Translations under genes and position numbers: made by a program
Shown: positions 29,871-37,912 of the stretch, in pieces
Layout of the letters: each line of letters begins with the position of its first letter
Position numbering within the stretch: the first letter of the stretch is position 1
Notes under the pieces: generated by a model
What the model was told of the DNA's origin: nothing
Databases searched by the model: none
The model's input: only the letters and a program-made list of their open reading frames with translations
Assembly (NCBI RefSeq): GCF_001422045.1
Contig: NZ_LMLW01000009.1
Location: 372,001-436,000 of the forward strand
Length of the DNA: 64,000 nucleotides
Reading direction: 5' to 3'
Origin: Sphingomonas sp. Leaf242
GTDB lineage: Bacteria > Pseudomonadota > Alphaproteobacteria > Sphingomonadales > Sphingomonadaceae

Positions 29871-30293
29871 AGGGGTCCTTCCCGTGGGCGTCGGGCCGCC
29901 GGGCGCCGAGGGGACAGCCATATAGGCCACGCGGGCGCGTCGGGGACCGAGCGAAAAATGCTGTTACCGGAGGGGCCTTAGCAAGGGGGAGCGCATCGGG
30001 GAAGGGTGGGGTTGCCGTGCTGCAAGGTATTCGGTGATCGCGGTATGCGCGGTAGCGCTACCGGTTGTTTGCGGTCGCGGGGGGAAGTTTGGTGCGCGCG
30101 TTCTGTCGGACCGGCGCGAGACGACGACGATGACGGTCGATCGGCCTGTGGCATATTTAACGCGTTTGTTACGAATAGTTACAAAGGTGTGAAAGTCGAC
30201 GGATCATCGATTGCGTTCGCAAAATGGTCTGCATAGCTTCCCTTCATGGTGCACGTTTCCGAAAATGGACGGCACGAACAGGGGGTTATACAG
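29871..30293. other. Divergent intergenic region acnA / autotransporter
   Basis: 423 bases without a credible gene; a 76-codon frame at 30006-30236 has no start site or protein-like composition. The right half is AT-richer (30150-30250) and carries an inverted repeat described separately. It should hold the promoters of both divergent genes. AGGGGG lies before the autotransporter start at 30294. Confidence 0.55.
30165..30185. promoter_or_regulatory. Inverted repeat upstream of autotransporter
   Basis: A 21-base imperfect palindrome has arms TTTGTTAC and GTTACAAA around GAATA, starting 129 bases before the autotransporter start. The arms also read as a direct repeat of GTTAC. It may be an operator for a dimeric regulator; the regulator is unknown. 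Confidence 0.4.
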
Positions 30294-33200
30294 ATGACGA
30301 TCGTTTCTGCGGGCGCAACGAACTGTCTTACGCGTCGGTCACGGCTGAACCTGCTCGCGTCCACTGCGATCCTGATTGCAGCCGCCGTTCCGACGCTGGC
30401 GTCGGCTCAGGAGCGCCCGACGAGCGTCGACGTGATGGCGTATGGCAGCACGCTCAACCCCGCCGATCTGGTCACCCAGCCGAGCATCGTCATCAGCGCT
30501 CCGGGTACGCCGACCACCGCACAGGACGTCGCGGGTGGCGTCAACGGCGTCGGCCAGATGACGATCGATGCGGGCGGTGGCGGCCTCGGGATCTGCACCG
30601 GGTCGCTGATCAACCCGCGCACGGTCATCTTTGCCGCGCATTGCGTCAACGAGAACGGCGCCGGCACCGGTGCGCAGGACCCGTGGCAATATGGATCGAA
30701 GGGCGGCGGCATCCCGATCGCGTTCGGGTTCGCACAAAACAACCGCCCCGCGGTGATCGACTGGTTCCTGCCGACCACCGCGACCGGCGCGGTCAATGCT
30801 CAGCAGTACAAGACCAACACCGCCAACTTCCTGTATAACGTCAATCAGGTCGTCTATAATGCCGACTCGCTGAAGCTCGGCCTGTCGCAGAACTTCATCC
30901 AGGGCGACGTCGCGATCGCGACGCTCGATACGCCCGCCGCCAACGTGCCGACTTGGGCGCTGCTGCTGTCCGCGCTGCCGGCACCCGCGACGATCGGCGC
31001 GACCACCGGCACCGGCTATCACGTAACGATCACCGGCTATGGTCGCAGCGGGCAGGGTGGCACGCTGGTCGGCGATACCAACGGCATCGATTATCGCCGT
31101 CGCATCGCCGAGAACACGATCGGCATCCTCGGCTCGTTCGACGATCGCGATGCGTTCCTGTTCGGCTCGACCAGCGGCCTGCCGCAGAACCTGTATCAGC
31201 TCGATTTCGACGATCCCCGCCGTGGTACCGCCGCCGCCAGCCCCTATGATTTCAACCTGTTCAAGGACGACGCGCTGCCCAACGAGGGTACGACCGCGGG
31301 CGGCGATTCGGGTGGTCCGCTGATCCTCGATCGGACCTTCGCCAAGCAGGTCGTGATCGGCGTCCTGTCGGGCGGTAACCGGTTCTACGGCGCGCAGCCG
31401 TTCGGTGCCTATGGTACGGCCAGCTTCTACCAACCGCTCTATCTGTTCTCGGATTACATCGCCGCGAACAATCCGTATCGCTATGCGCAGACCAAGGCGG
31501 GCGACGGCCAGTGGACCGACGCGTCGCACTGGGTGACCGCACTCGATCCGAACTACCAGATCATCGTCGACGGCAAGCTGGTCAACGGCGTGCCGACCAG
31601 CACCGGCGCTGGTATCGCTGGCGATGGCAACAAGTTCGGCCAGGTATGTTTCCAGACCGATTGCGTCGACGTGAAGACGGGCGTCCAGACGGTCGACGGC
31701 GTTCCGGTGACGGCGACCGCCGCCTCGCCCGCAGTCGTGACCAAGGTCGCGACGGGCGGTGTCGCTGCGGCCGGCATGATGCTGGAAACCGTGGCGCAGG
31801 GCGGCAAGGCCGACGCATCGCTGCTGGCCAGCGCGGAGAACGCCGCGCAGGCCGGTAAGGACGTGACGGCGCTGGCGGTGCTGTCGCCAACGCTCGCCAA
31901 CGGCCTGCCGGGCGCGACCAACTTCGTGCCGAACAACGTCGATCCCGATCGCACCACGCAGCGTAGCGCACGCTATTACGACGTCACGCTGGCGGCGGCG
32001 GGCACCACCACGCTCGCATCGGCGGTCACGGTCGACAAGTTCACCGTCGCGGGCAGCACGGCCAAGCTGGCGGTGACGTCGGCGGGGTCGCTCACCAGCC
32101 TGATGACGATCAACCAGGTCACCGGCACGGTGCAGAACGACGGCGTGATCTCTACGCCGGGCGACTATTTCATGCTCGCCGGACTGCTGACTGGATCGGG
32201 GCGGATCAACACGCCGTTCTTCACCAGCGTTTCGGGCATGATCGCGCCGGGCACGATGGGGACGACCGGGACGCTGACCGTTGCCGGCAACGGCATCCTG
32301 GCCTCGGGTACCAACCTGCTCGTCGATCTCGGCGCCAACGGCACGTCGGACAAGCTCGCCTTCGTGGCGACTACGTTCAACGCCAGCGGCGCAGCGACCA
32401 ACGGGATCGTCAATCTCGGCGGCAGCGTCGGGTTCGCGCCCGTCGCGGGGCAGACCATCCGATCGAACGATATCTACACGATCGTGACGGCGCAGGGCGG
32501 GGTCAGCGGAGCGTTCAATGCGGCGACGCCGCTCAGCGCGATCCTGACGCCGAACTATGTCTACAGCGCCAATGCGGTGCAGGTGCGGATCGTAGCCGGG
32601 CAATACAGCAATGTCGTTGCCGCGACGCCGATCCAGACAGCGTATGCCGGGCTGCTCGATCGCAACCGCTCGAACGCTGCGGCGCTGAGCGGGCTGTACG
32701 GCACGCTCGATCTGCAGACCGCAGCGACGATCCGGTCGACGCTGGAGGGCCTCGCCCCCCGCGCGGAAACGCTGAAGTCGAGCCTCGGCGTGGCGTCGGT
32801 CGACACGATGTCGCGGTTTTACCGCGATCGCATCGCGCAGATCGATACGCGCCACGGGCTCGGCGGAACGCTCGTGCTGATCGGCAAGCCGTTCCAGGTG
32901 GCGTCGCTGATGGCGAGCGACCTGCCGGGCGGGCAGGACATGATGAGCGACACCGGCGGCACGGTCGTCCAGCCGGGCAAGCTTCCCGACGACATGGGCG
33001 GCTTCATCGCCGGCGGCTATATCGACGGCCGCAGCCGCTCGATGCCGACCGCGATCCCGTTTGGCGGGCATGACAAGTTCGACGGCTATTTCATCGCCGG
33101 CGGTCTGGAGAAGCAGGCCGGCGAGGGCGCGGTGATCGGCCTGTCGGTCTCGTACACCAATACCGACGGCACCACCGGCGGGATCGCACAGCGGGCGAAG

Positions 33201-33830
33201 GGCGCGCTGTACCAGGGCACGGTCTACGGCAAGCTGGAGACCGCGTCGGGGATCATCCTCGATACGCATGTCAGCGCGGGTGCGTTCGTCGCCAAGACCG
33301 ATCGCAGCGTCGGCTTCGTCGGCACCAGCTACCGGTTGCGCAGCACCGACAACGCGCTGACGCTGGTCGGCGAGGTCGGCCTCGGCAAGGCGTTCGACCT
33401 GTCGATGCTGAAGGTCGGTCCGCGCGTGTCGATCCGCGCCAGCCATATCGGCTTCGGCAAGTCGATCGAGACTGGCGGCCAGAACGGGAGCGGCCCTGCG
33501 CTGTTCGTCGACCGCGACAGCTTCGACAGCGTGCAGGGGCGTGCTGGGCTGTTCCTGAGCGGTGGCGCGTCGCTCAAGCCCTATGTCGCGGCGAACTACG
33601 TCCACGACTTCAACTCGACGCCGGGCGTGTTCGGCGCGAACTTCGTCGGCGGGATCGGTCCGAACGCACTGTTCGCGCTCGCCGGCCAGGACAAGAATTG
33701 GGGCGAAGTCAGCGGTGGACTGACACTGGTCGGTGACCGAGTCGACGTCTCGATCGGTGCCGATACCACGATCGAGCGCAGCGACGTGTCGAACCAGACC
33801 TACAAGGGGTCGATCAGCATCCGCTTCTGA
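30294..33830 (+). CDS. Autotransporter with trypsin-like (S1) serine protease passenger
   Basis: 1178 residues from ATG 30294 (AGGGGG upstream). The signal peptide ends at LASAQ, residue 39. The protease domain spans about 45-460, with GSLINPRTVIFAAHC (His116), QGDVAIATLD (Asp205) and GGDSGGP (Ser339), a complete S1 triad. A Gly/Ala/Thr-rich segment (about 470-840) resembles the beta-helical stalk of type V secreted proteins. The last 270 residues form an autotransporter beta-barrel ending in Phe (SISIRF). The protein should cross the outer membrane through its own barrel and display or release the protease. Substrate and cleavage are unknown. A terminator follows at 33867. Confidence 0.93.
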   Translation: MTIVSAGATNCLTRRSRLNLLASTAILIAAAVPTLASAQERPTSVDVMAYGSTLNPADLVTQPSIVISAPGTPTTAQDVAGGVNGVGQMTIDAGGGGLGICTGSLINPRTVIFAAHCVNENGAGTGAQDPWQYGSKGGGIPIAFGFAQNNRPAVIDWFLPTTATGAVNAQQYKTNTANFLYNVNQVVYNADSLKLGLSQNFIQGDVAIATLDTPAANVPTWALLLSALPAPATIGATTGTGYHVTITGYGRSGQGGTLVGDTNGIDYRRRIAENTIGILGSFDDRDAFLFGSTSGLPQNLYQLDFDDPRRGTAAASPYDFNLFKDDALPNEGTTAGGDSGGPLILDRTFAKQVVIGVLSGGNRFYGAQPFGAYGTASFYQPLYLFSDYIAANNPYRYAQTKAGDGQWTDASHWVTALDPNYQIIVDGKLVNGVPTSTGAGIAGDGNKFGQVCFQTDCVDVKTGVQTVDGVPVTATAASPAVVTKVATGGVAAAGMMLETVAQGGKADASLLASAENAAQAGKDVTALAVLSPTLANGLPGATNFVPNNVDPDRTTQRSARYYDVTLAAAGTTTLASAVTVDKFTVAGSTAKLAVTSAGSLTSLMTINQVTGTVQNDGVISTPGDYFMLAGLLTGSGRINTPFFTSVSGMIAPGTMGTTGTLTVAGNGILASGTNLLVDLGANGTSDKLAFVATTFNASGAATNGIVNLGGSVGFAPVAGQTIRSNDIYTIVTAQGGVSGAFNAATPLSAILTPNYVYSANAVQVRIVAGQYSNVVAATPIQTAYAGLLDRNRSNAAALSGLYGTLDLQTAATIRSTLEGLAPRAETLKSSLGVASVDTMSRFYRDRIAQIDTRHGLGGTLVLIGKPFQVASLMASDLPGGQDMMSDTGGTVVQPGKLPDDMGGFIAGGYIDGRSRSMPTAIPFGGHDKFDGYFIAGGLEKQAGEGAVIGLSVSYTNTDGTTGGIAQRAKGALYQGTVYGKLETASGIILDTHVSAGAFVAKTDRSVGFVGTSYRLRSTDNALTLVGEVGLGKAFDLSMLKVGPRVSIRASHIGFGKSIETGGQNGSGPALFVDRDSFDSVQGRAGLFLSGGASLKPYVAANYVHDFNSTPGVFGANFVGGIGPNALFALAGQDKNWGEVSGGLTLVGDRVDVSIGADTTIERSDVSNQTYKGSISIRF

Positions 33831-33866
33831 CAGGGCACCTCGATTTGGCGGTAGCGCCGATCCGGC

Positions 33867-33900
33867 AAGGGCCGTCCGCTGTAGCGGATGGCCCTTTTCG
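33867..33900 (+). terminator. Rho-independent terminator after autotransporter
   Basis: AAGGGCCGTCCGC and GCGGATGGCCCTT pair over thirteen positions (one G-T pair) around the loop TGTA, followed by TTCG. It lies 37 bases after the autotransporter stop. Confidence 0.8.
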
Positions 33901-34341
33901 TTGTGCGTTCCGATCCCGAAGTGGCATTCCGACTCGGGCGAGACGTTCGGCATCTTTCGTCCGACCATCAATGCGGCCGCGTATTGTCGCCTGATGAAAC
34001 GATGATATTGATATTGGATAGTTCTTTCAGAACTAACAAATATTATGGTTTATTCGCGGGGTAGCCGTTGCTGGGCTGCCTAAAATCCCAACTATGCTTG
34101 GTCGATGTCTTGGAATTATCAGGCTTGTTTTGAGATCTTGATCAATTACTATGACAAAGATAAGGTTTGGCCCGTCCGCTTCATTAACTCGCGTCCTATA
34201 ATGTCGTGATCGACCGTCCTCCGCATTGCCGGCGGCACGCGGCGATGCTGAGCAAGTCCTGCGAGCGGAAGTGGCGGCTAAACGAGCGAAGGGTGTCGGT
34301 CCGGCACTCCTGACATAGGCAAGCGAATAGGGGGAAGTCCG
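33901..34341. other. AT-rich intergenic region before small CxxC gene
   Basis: About 440 bases without a convincing gene. From about 33990 to 34200 the GC content falls well below that of all neighbouring DNA, with many TTATT/AATAT runs. This is unusual in the window and may mark a promoter-rich spacer or older foreign DNA. A 171-codon reverse frame at 34033-34548 was judged spurious because it runs antisense through the small gene and has no start signal. Confidence 0.45.
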
Positions 34342-34503
34342 ATGCGAAGCGCAGATCAAGCTATCGAACGCCTGACGGCTATCAGCCGCCTTATCAACGA
34401 GTCGCGCGACATCGCCGACTCGGAGCAGGAATTCATGCTCGGCGCGAAGCTGGACGATTGCCTGCTGTGCGCAGAGGAACGGATCGCCACGCTCGCGGCG
34501 TAA
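34342..34503 (+). CDS. Small hypothetical protein with CxxC
   Basis: 53 residues, ATG at 34342 with a very good Shine-Dalgarno site (GGGGGAAG, six bases before). The sequence is helical in character (ADQAIERLTAISRLINESRD, then EQEFMLGAKLDD) and has a CLLC pair near the end. It resembles small uncharacterised proteobacterial proteins; no function is known to me. It lies 80 bases before the MarR gene on the same strand, but that gene seems to have its own promoter. Confidence 0.6.
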   Translation: MRSADQAIERLTAISRLINESRDIADSEQEFMLGAKLDDCLLCAEERIATLAA

Positions 34504-34548
34504 GGCTGCGGTCGTCGGCGGCCCGACGTCCACGAGCGCAGTTCGCAA

Positions 34549-34583
34549 TTGACTGCCGAGGCAATGGTTGTCATGGCAACCAT
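34549..34583 (+). promoter_or_regulatory. Promoter and MarR operator at start of marR-like gene
   Basis: ATGGTTGTCATGGCAACCAT (34564-34583) is a 20-base palindrome matching its reverse complement at 18 positions, and it directly abuts the ATG at 34584. A -35-like TTGACT lies at 34549-34554, which places the -10 region and start point within the palindrome. No Shine-Dalgarno site fits, so the message may be leaderless. The palindrome probably binds the encoded MarR protein and represses the efflux operon (inference). Confidence 0.6.
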
Positions 34584-35057
34584 ATGGACTTTTTCACGCC
34601 CGCGGAATTCGGCCCGGAATGCTCGCTCGGCTATCTGTCGCGGCGCGTCCACCAGATCGGACAGAGTTTGATCGAACCGATCTTCGTCGATGAAGGCGTG
34701 TCCGGAACGCAGTGGTCTGCGCTCATGTCGCTTCTCGCCGGACGCTCGTCGACCTGCGCCGATCTCGCGCGAGACCTGTCCTACGACAAGGGCGCCAGCA
34801 CCCGGCTCGTCGATACGATGGAGCAGCGCGGATGGGTGACGCGGTCGCGCGCGAACGACGACCGGCGGGTGCTCAATCTCGAACTGACTCCCGACGGCGA
34901 AGCGATCGCGATCCGGTGTCGCGACCGGATCGTCGCCTATTGGAACGTCCTGCTCGCCCAGGGGTGGGCAGCGGACGAGATCGACACCTTGATCGGCCTC
35001 CTGCAGAAACTCCGCACGACACTGGACGATGCTCTTACGGAAGGTCGTCGACCATGA
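34584..35057 (+). CDS. MarR family transcriptional regulator
   Basis: 157 residues from ATG 34584. The winged helix-turn-helix covers about 45-105: TCADLARDLSYDKGASTRLVD is the recognition region and RSRANDDRRVLNLELT is the wing. MarR proteins bind palindromes as dimers and let go on binding phenolic or hydrophobic drugs. The stop overlaps the start of the outer-membrane factor gene as ATGA, so regulator and pump form one operon: marR, OMF, EmrA-like, EmrB-like. Autoregulation through the palindrome at 34564-34583 is likely. Confidence 0.92.
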   Translation: MDFFTPAEFGPECSLGYLSRRVHQIGQSLIEPIFVDEGVSGTQWSALMSLLAGRSSTCADLARDLSYDKGASTRLVDTMEQRGWVTRSRANDDRRVLNLELTPDGEAIAIRCRDRIVAYWNVLLAQGWAADEIDTLIGLLQKLRTTLDDALTEGRRP

Positions 35058-36466
35058 CCGCTCGAAACCGGATTTTTGCGACCACGCTGCTGACGGGGAT
35101 GCTCGCGGGATGCGCGGTGCCTGCGTCCGAGACCGTCGTGGCGCCGATCGCACCCTCGACGCTCGGTCTGTCCGCCGAGCCGGCGCCGGTCGTTGCGGCG
35201 GACTGGTGGCGCGGGTTCGGCGATCCGCAACTCGATCGCCTGGTGCACGATGCGGTGGCAGGCAATCCGACGCTCGATGCCGCGCTGGCGCGGGTCACGC
35301 AGGCGCAGGCGGTGCTGTCGACCAACCGCGCGGACAACGGCCCCGAAGCGACGTTCGACGCGCAGGAGCAATATGCGCGGCTGAGCGGTCGCTACACGAT
35401 TCCGCCGCCGTATGCGGGAACGACCCAGTTCGTCGGCACGGTCGCGGCGAATCTCAGCTGGAACCTCGATCTGTTCGGGCGTCAGAAGGCGGCGATCGCT
35501 GGTGCGCGTGCGTCGGTACGCGCCGCTGCGCTCGACGTCGCCGCGGCGCGGTTGGCGCTGTCGGGGGCGGTGGTGCAGACCTATATCGACCTCGAACGCG
35601 CCGAAGCGCAGGCGGCGATCGCGCAGCGGACGATCGCGACGCGGCAGAATACGCTGCGGCTGGTCAATGTGCGGATCCGCAACAAGCTCGGCAGCAAGCT
35701 GGATGCGCAGGCGGCGACGACGTTGCTGGCGCAGGCTCAGCAGGCGTTGCTGCGCGCGCAGGCGGCGCAGGTGCTGGCAAAGAACGCGCTGGCGGCGCTC
35801 GCGGGGCGCGGGGTCGATTACCCCGCGACGATCGGGGCGACGGCGTTGAAGCTCGATGCGGTCCTGCCGTTGCTGAAGACGGTGCCGGCGGATCTGCTCG
35901 CACGGCGCGCCGACATCGCTGCCGCTCAGGCGCGGATCGACGCGGCGGCGGCGGGGCGTCAGGTCGCGCGGCGGGCTTTTTATCCGAACTTGAACCTGGC
36001 CGCGATGGCGGGGTTCCAGGCGGTCGGGCTCGGCAATCTGGTGTCGTTCGGTGCCGGGACGGTGGGCGCCGGTCCGGCGATCCATCTGCCGATCTTCGAC
36101 AATGGTCGGCTGAAGGCGGGACTGGCGGGGGCGACCGCAGCGCTCGATCTCGCAACCGCGGATTATAACGATCGCGTGATCGGGGCGGTGCGGGAAGCCG
36201 CCGATGCGGTCGCGCGGATCGGCGCGCTGGAGGCCGACCGTGCGCGCCAACGCGAGGTGGTGCGCGGCTATGCCGAGACCGGGCGGCTGAACGCGATCCG
36301 CGTCTCCAGCGGTCTCGATAATCGGCTCGACCTCGTCGACAACGATGTGCGCTTGCTCGCCGCGGAACAGGCCGATGCCGACCTCGCCGCGAATTCGGCG
36401 CAACAGCGGGTGCAACTCGCGCTGGCCTTGGGCGGCGGTTTCGATTTTCAGGAAGTGACACGATGA
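35054..36466 (+). CDS. Outer-membrane efflux lipoprotein (OprM/NodT family)
   Basis: 470 residues. The signal peptide has lipobox LAGC at about 18-21, so the protein is lipid-anchored. Two OEP repeats follow, with the usual DWWRGFGDPQLDRLV near residue 54, SWNLDLFGRQKAAI near 135, RRADIAAAQARIDAA near 285 and FDNGRLKAGLAGA near 350. As a trimer it forms the outer-membrane channel of a tripartite pump. It is coupled to marR upstream (ATGA) and the EmrA-like gene downstream (ATGA at 36463). Confidence 0.94.
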   Translation: MTARNRIFATTLLTGMLAGCAVPASETVVAPIAPSTLGLSAEPAPVVAADWWRGFGDPQLDRLVHDAVAGNPTLDAALARVTQAQAVLSTNRADNGPEATFDAQEQYARLSGRYTIPPPYAGTTQFVGTVAANLSWNLDLFGRQKAAIAGARASVRAAALDVAAARLALSGAVVQTYIDLERAEAQAAIAQRTIATRQNTLRLVNVRIRNKLGSKLDAQAATTLLAQAQQALLRAQAAQVLAKNALAALAGRGVDYPATIGATALKLDAVLPLLKTVPADLLARRADIAAAQARIDAAAAGRQVARRAFYPNLNLAAMAGFQAVGLGNLVSFGAGTVGAGPAIHLPIFDNGRLKAGLAGATAALDLATADYNDRVIGAVREAADAVARIGALEADRARQREVVRGYAETGRLNAIRVSSGLDNRLDLVDNDVRLLAAEQADADLAANSAQQRVQLALALGGGFDFQEVTR

Positions 36467-37626
36467 CCGATACCGAAACGCACGCGCCTGCGGCTGCTCC
36501 TGCCGGCAATCCGCGGGGGCGCAAGCTGGGACTGACGATCCTCGGCATCATCGTGCTGGTCGGTGTGATCGTGTGGGCGGTGTTCCACTTCCTGCTCGCG
36601 GCGCCCGAGCAGGAAACCGACGATGCGTATGTCGCGGGCGATGTCGTCTCGATCACCGCGCGCGATCCGGGGCAGGTGACTGCGATCCACGCCGACAACA
36701 CGCAAATGGTGAAGGCGGGGCAGCCGCTGATCGACCTCGACGCGGCGACCGCCGATGTCGGATTGGCGTCTGCCGAAGCGGAGCTCGCGCGGGCGGTTCG
36801 TGCGACCCGGTCGGATTTCTCGAAGGTCAACGAAACCGGCGCGGCGGTGGTCCAGGCCGAGGCCGAACTGGCGCGCGCGCGGAACGACTTGGTGCGACGT
36901 CGCGGCGCCGCCGCGGAGGGCGCGATCTCGGGCGAGGAATTGAGCCACGCCGCCGATCAGGTGAAGGTGGCGGCGGCGACGCTGCAACTCGCGCGCAGTC
37001 AGCAGGTGCAATCGCGCAGCGGCGTCGCGGGCACCACCGTGTCGAACAACCCCGCGGTGATGGCGTCGATCGCGGCGTACCGGCGGGCGGCGATCACGCG
37101 CAGCCACATGCATGTCGTCGCGCCGATCGACGGCGTCGTCGCGCAGCGGACCGTGCAGCTCGGGCAGCAGGTGTCGGCGGGAATGCCGCTGATGGCGGTG
37201 GTGCCGCTCGACCGCGTGTGGGTCGACGCGAACTTCCGCGAGACGCAGTTGCGCGATCTGCGGATCGGCCAGCCGACGACCGTCACCGCGGATATGTACG
37301 GCGACGATCTGGTCTATCACGGGCATGTCGTGGGTCTGGGTGCGGGTAGCGGCAACGCGTTCGCGCTGCTGCCGCCGCAGAATGCCAGCGGCAACTGGAT
37401 CAAGATCACGCAGCGCGTGCCGGTCCGTATCGCGCTCGACAAGGGCGAACTGCGGCGCAACCCGCTGCGGGTCGGGTTGTCGGTGAACGCGACCGTATCG
37501 ACCGCCGACAAGTCAGGGACGATGGTCGGGCGGCCGGCGGCGGCTGCCTACAAGGGGCTGGCGACGGGCGGGGGCGACCCCGCGGTCGAGGCCAAGATCC
37601 GGCAGATCATTGCGGCTAACCGGTGA
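36463..37626 (+). CDS. EmrA/HlyD-type membrane fusion protein
   Basis: 387 residues. One transmembrane helix near residues 26-47 (LGLTILGIIVLVGVIVWAVF) anchors it in the inner membrane. The periplasmic part starts with ETDDAYVAGDVVSITARDPGQV, the lipoyl/barrel-sandwich signature of EmrA. A coiled-coil hairpin follows at about 100-200, then HMHVVAPIDGVVAQRTVQLG and a beta-barrel. It connects the MFS transporter downstream to the outer-membrane factor. A palindromic repeat of about 190 bases separates it from the transporter gene. Confidence 0.94.
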   Translation: MTDTETHAPAAAPAGNPRGRKLGLTILGIIVLVGVIVWAVFHFLLAAPEQETDDAYVAGDVVSITARDPGQVTAIHADNTQMVKAGQPLIDLDAATADVGLASAEAELARAVRATRSDFSKVNETGAAVVQAEAELARARNDLVRRRGAAAEGAISGEELSHAADQVKVAAATLQLARSQQVQSRSGVAGTTVSNNPAVMASIAAYRRAAITRSHMHVVAPIDGVVAQRTVQLGQQVSAGMPLMAVVPLDRVWVDANFRETQLRDLRIGQPTTVTADMYGDDLVYHGHVVGLGAGSGNAFALLPPQNASGNWIKITQRVPVRIALDKGELRRNPLRVGLSVNATVSTADKSGTMVGRPAAAAYKGLATGGGDPAVEAKIRQIIAANR

Positions 37627-37680
37627 TGTTGGCGCGCGGTTGCTTCCCGTCGTGCGGTACGAGCGCCCGCCTCCTTGTTC

Positions 37681-37870
37681 TCCCGCGAAGGCGGGAGCCC
37701 AGTCTGGGTCCCCGCCTTCGCGGGGAAACAAGGGGCTTGGTGGCAGCGCCTTCACCCACTGCACCACCCCGGCGAAGGCCGCGGCCCAGTTGGAGAGGTG
37801 GTCGTAACGAAGTGCCGTCTTCCATTAGCGACGTTTCCCAACTGGGCCCCGGCCTTCGCCGGGGTGGTTG
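37681..37870. repeat. Double palindromic repeat between EmrA-like and EmrB-like genes
   Basis: Two palindromes lie in tandem. The first (37681-37726) is TCCCGCGAAGGCGGGAGCCCA facing TGGGTCCCCGCCTTCGCGGGGA (arms given as motif ends). The second has arms at about 37762-37793 and 37839-37870, built on CCCCGGCGAAGGCC...GGCCCAGTTGG. They fill most of the 286-base gap inside the efflux operon. Similar elements sit at 46563, 56717 and 56859. Confidence 0.85.
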
Positions 37871-37912
37871 TAGTGCGGCGTTCCGTTCTCAATCGCAGCA
37901 GAGCGCCACCTG

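Noticed and set aside
30339..33971. 1210-codon reverse frame opposite the autotransporter
   Set aside because: Shadow frame. The plus strand shows signal peptide, S1 triad and beta-barrel; the reverse product has no protein-like features.
34033..34548. 171-codon reverse frame
   Set aside because: It overlaps the 53-residue gene and the marR promoter on the other strand, lacks a ribosome-binding site and has no conserved pattern.
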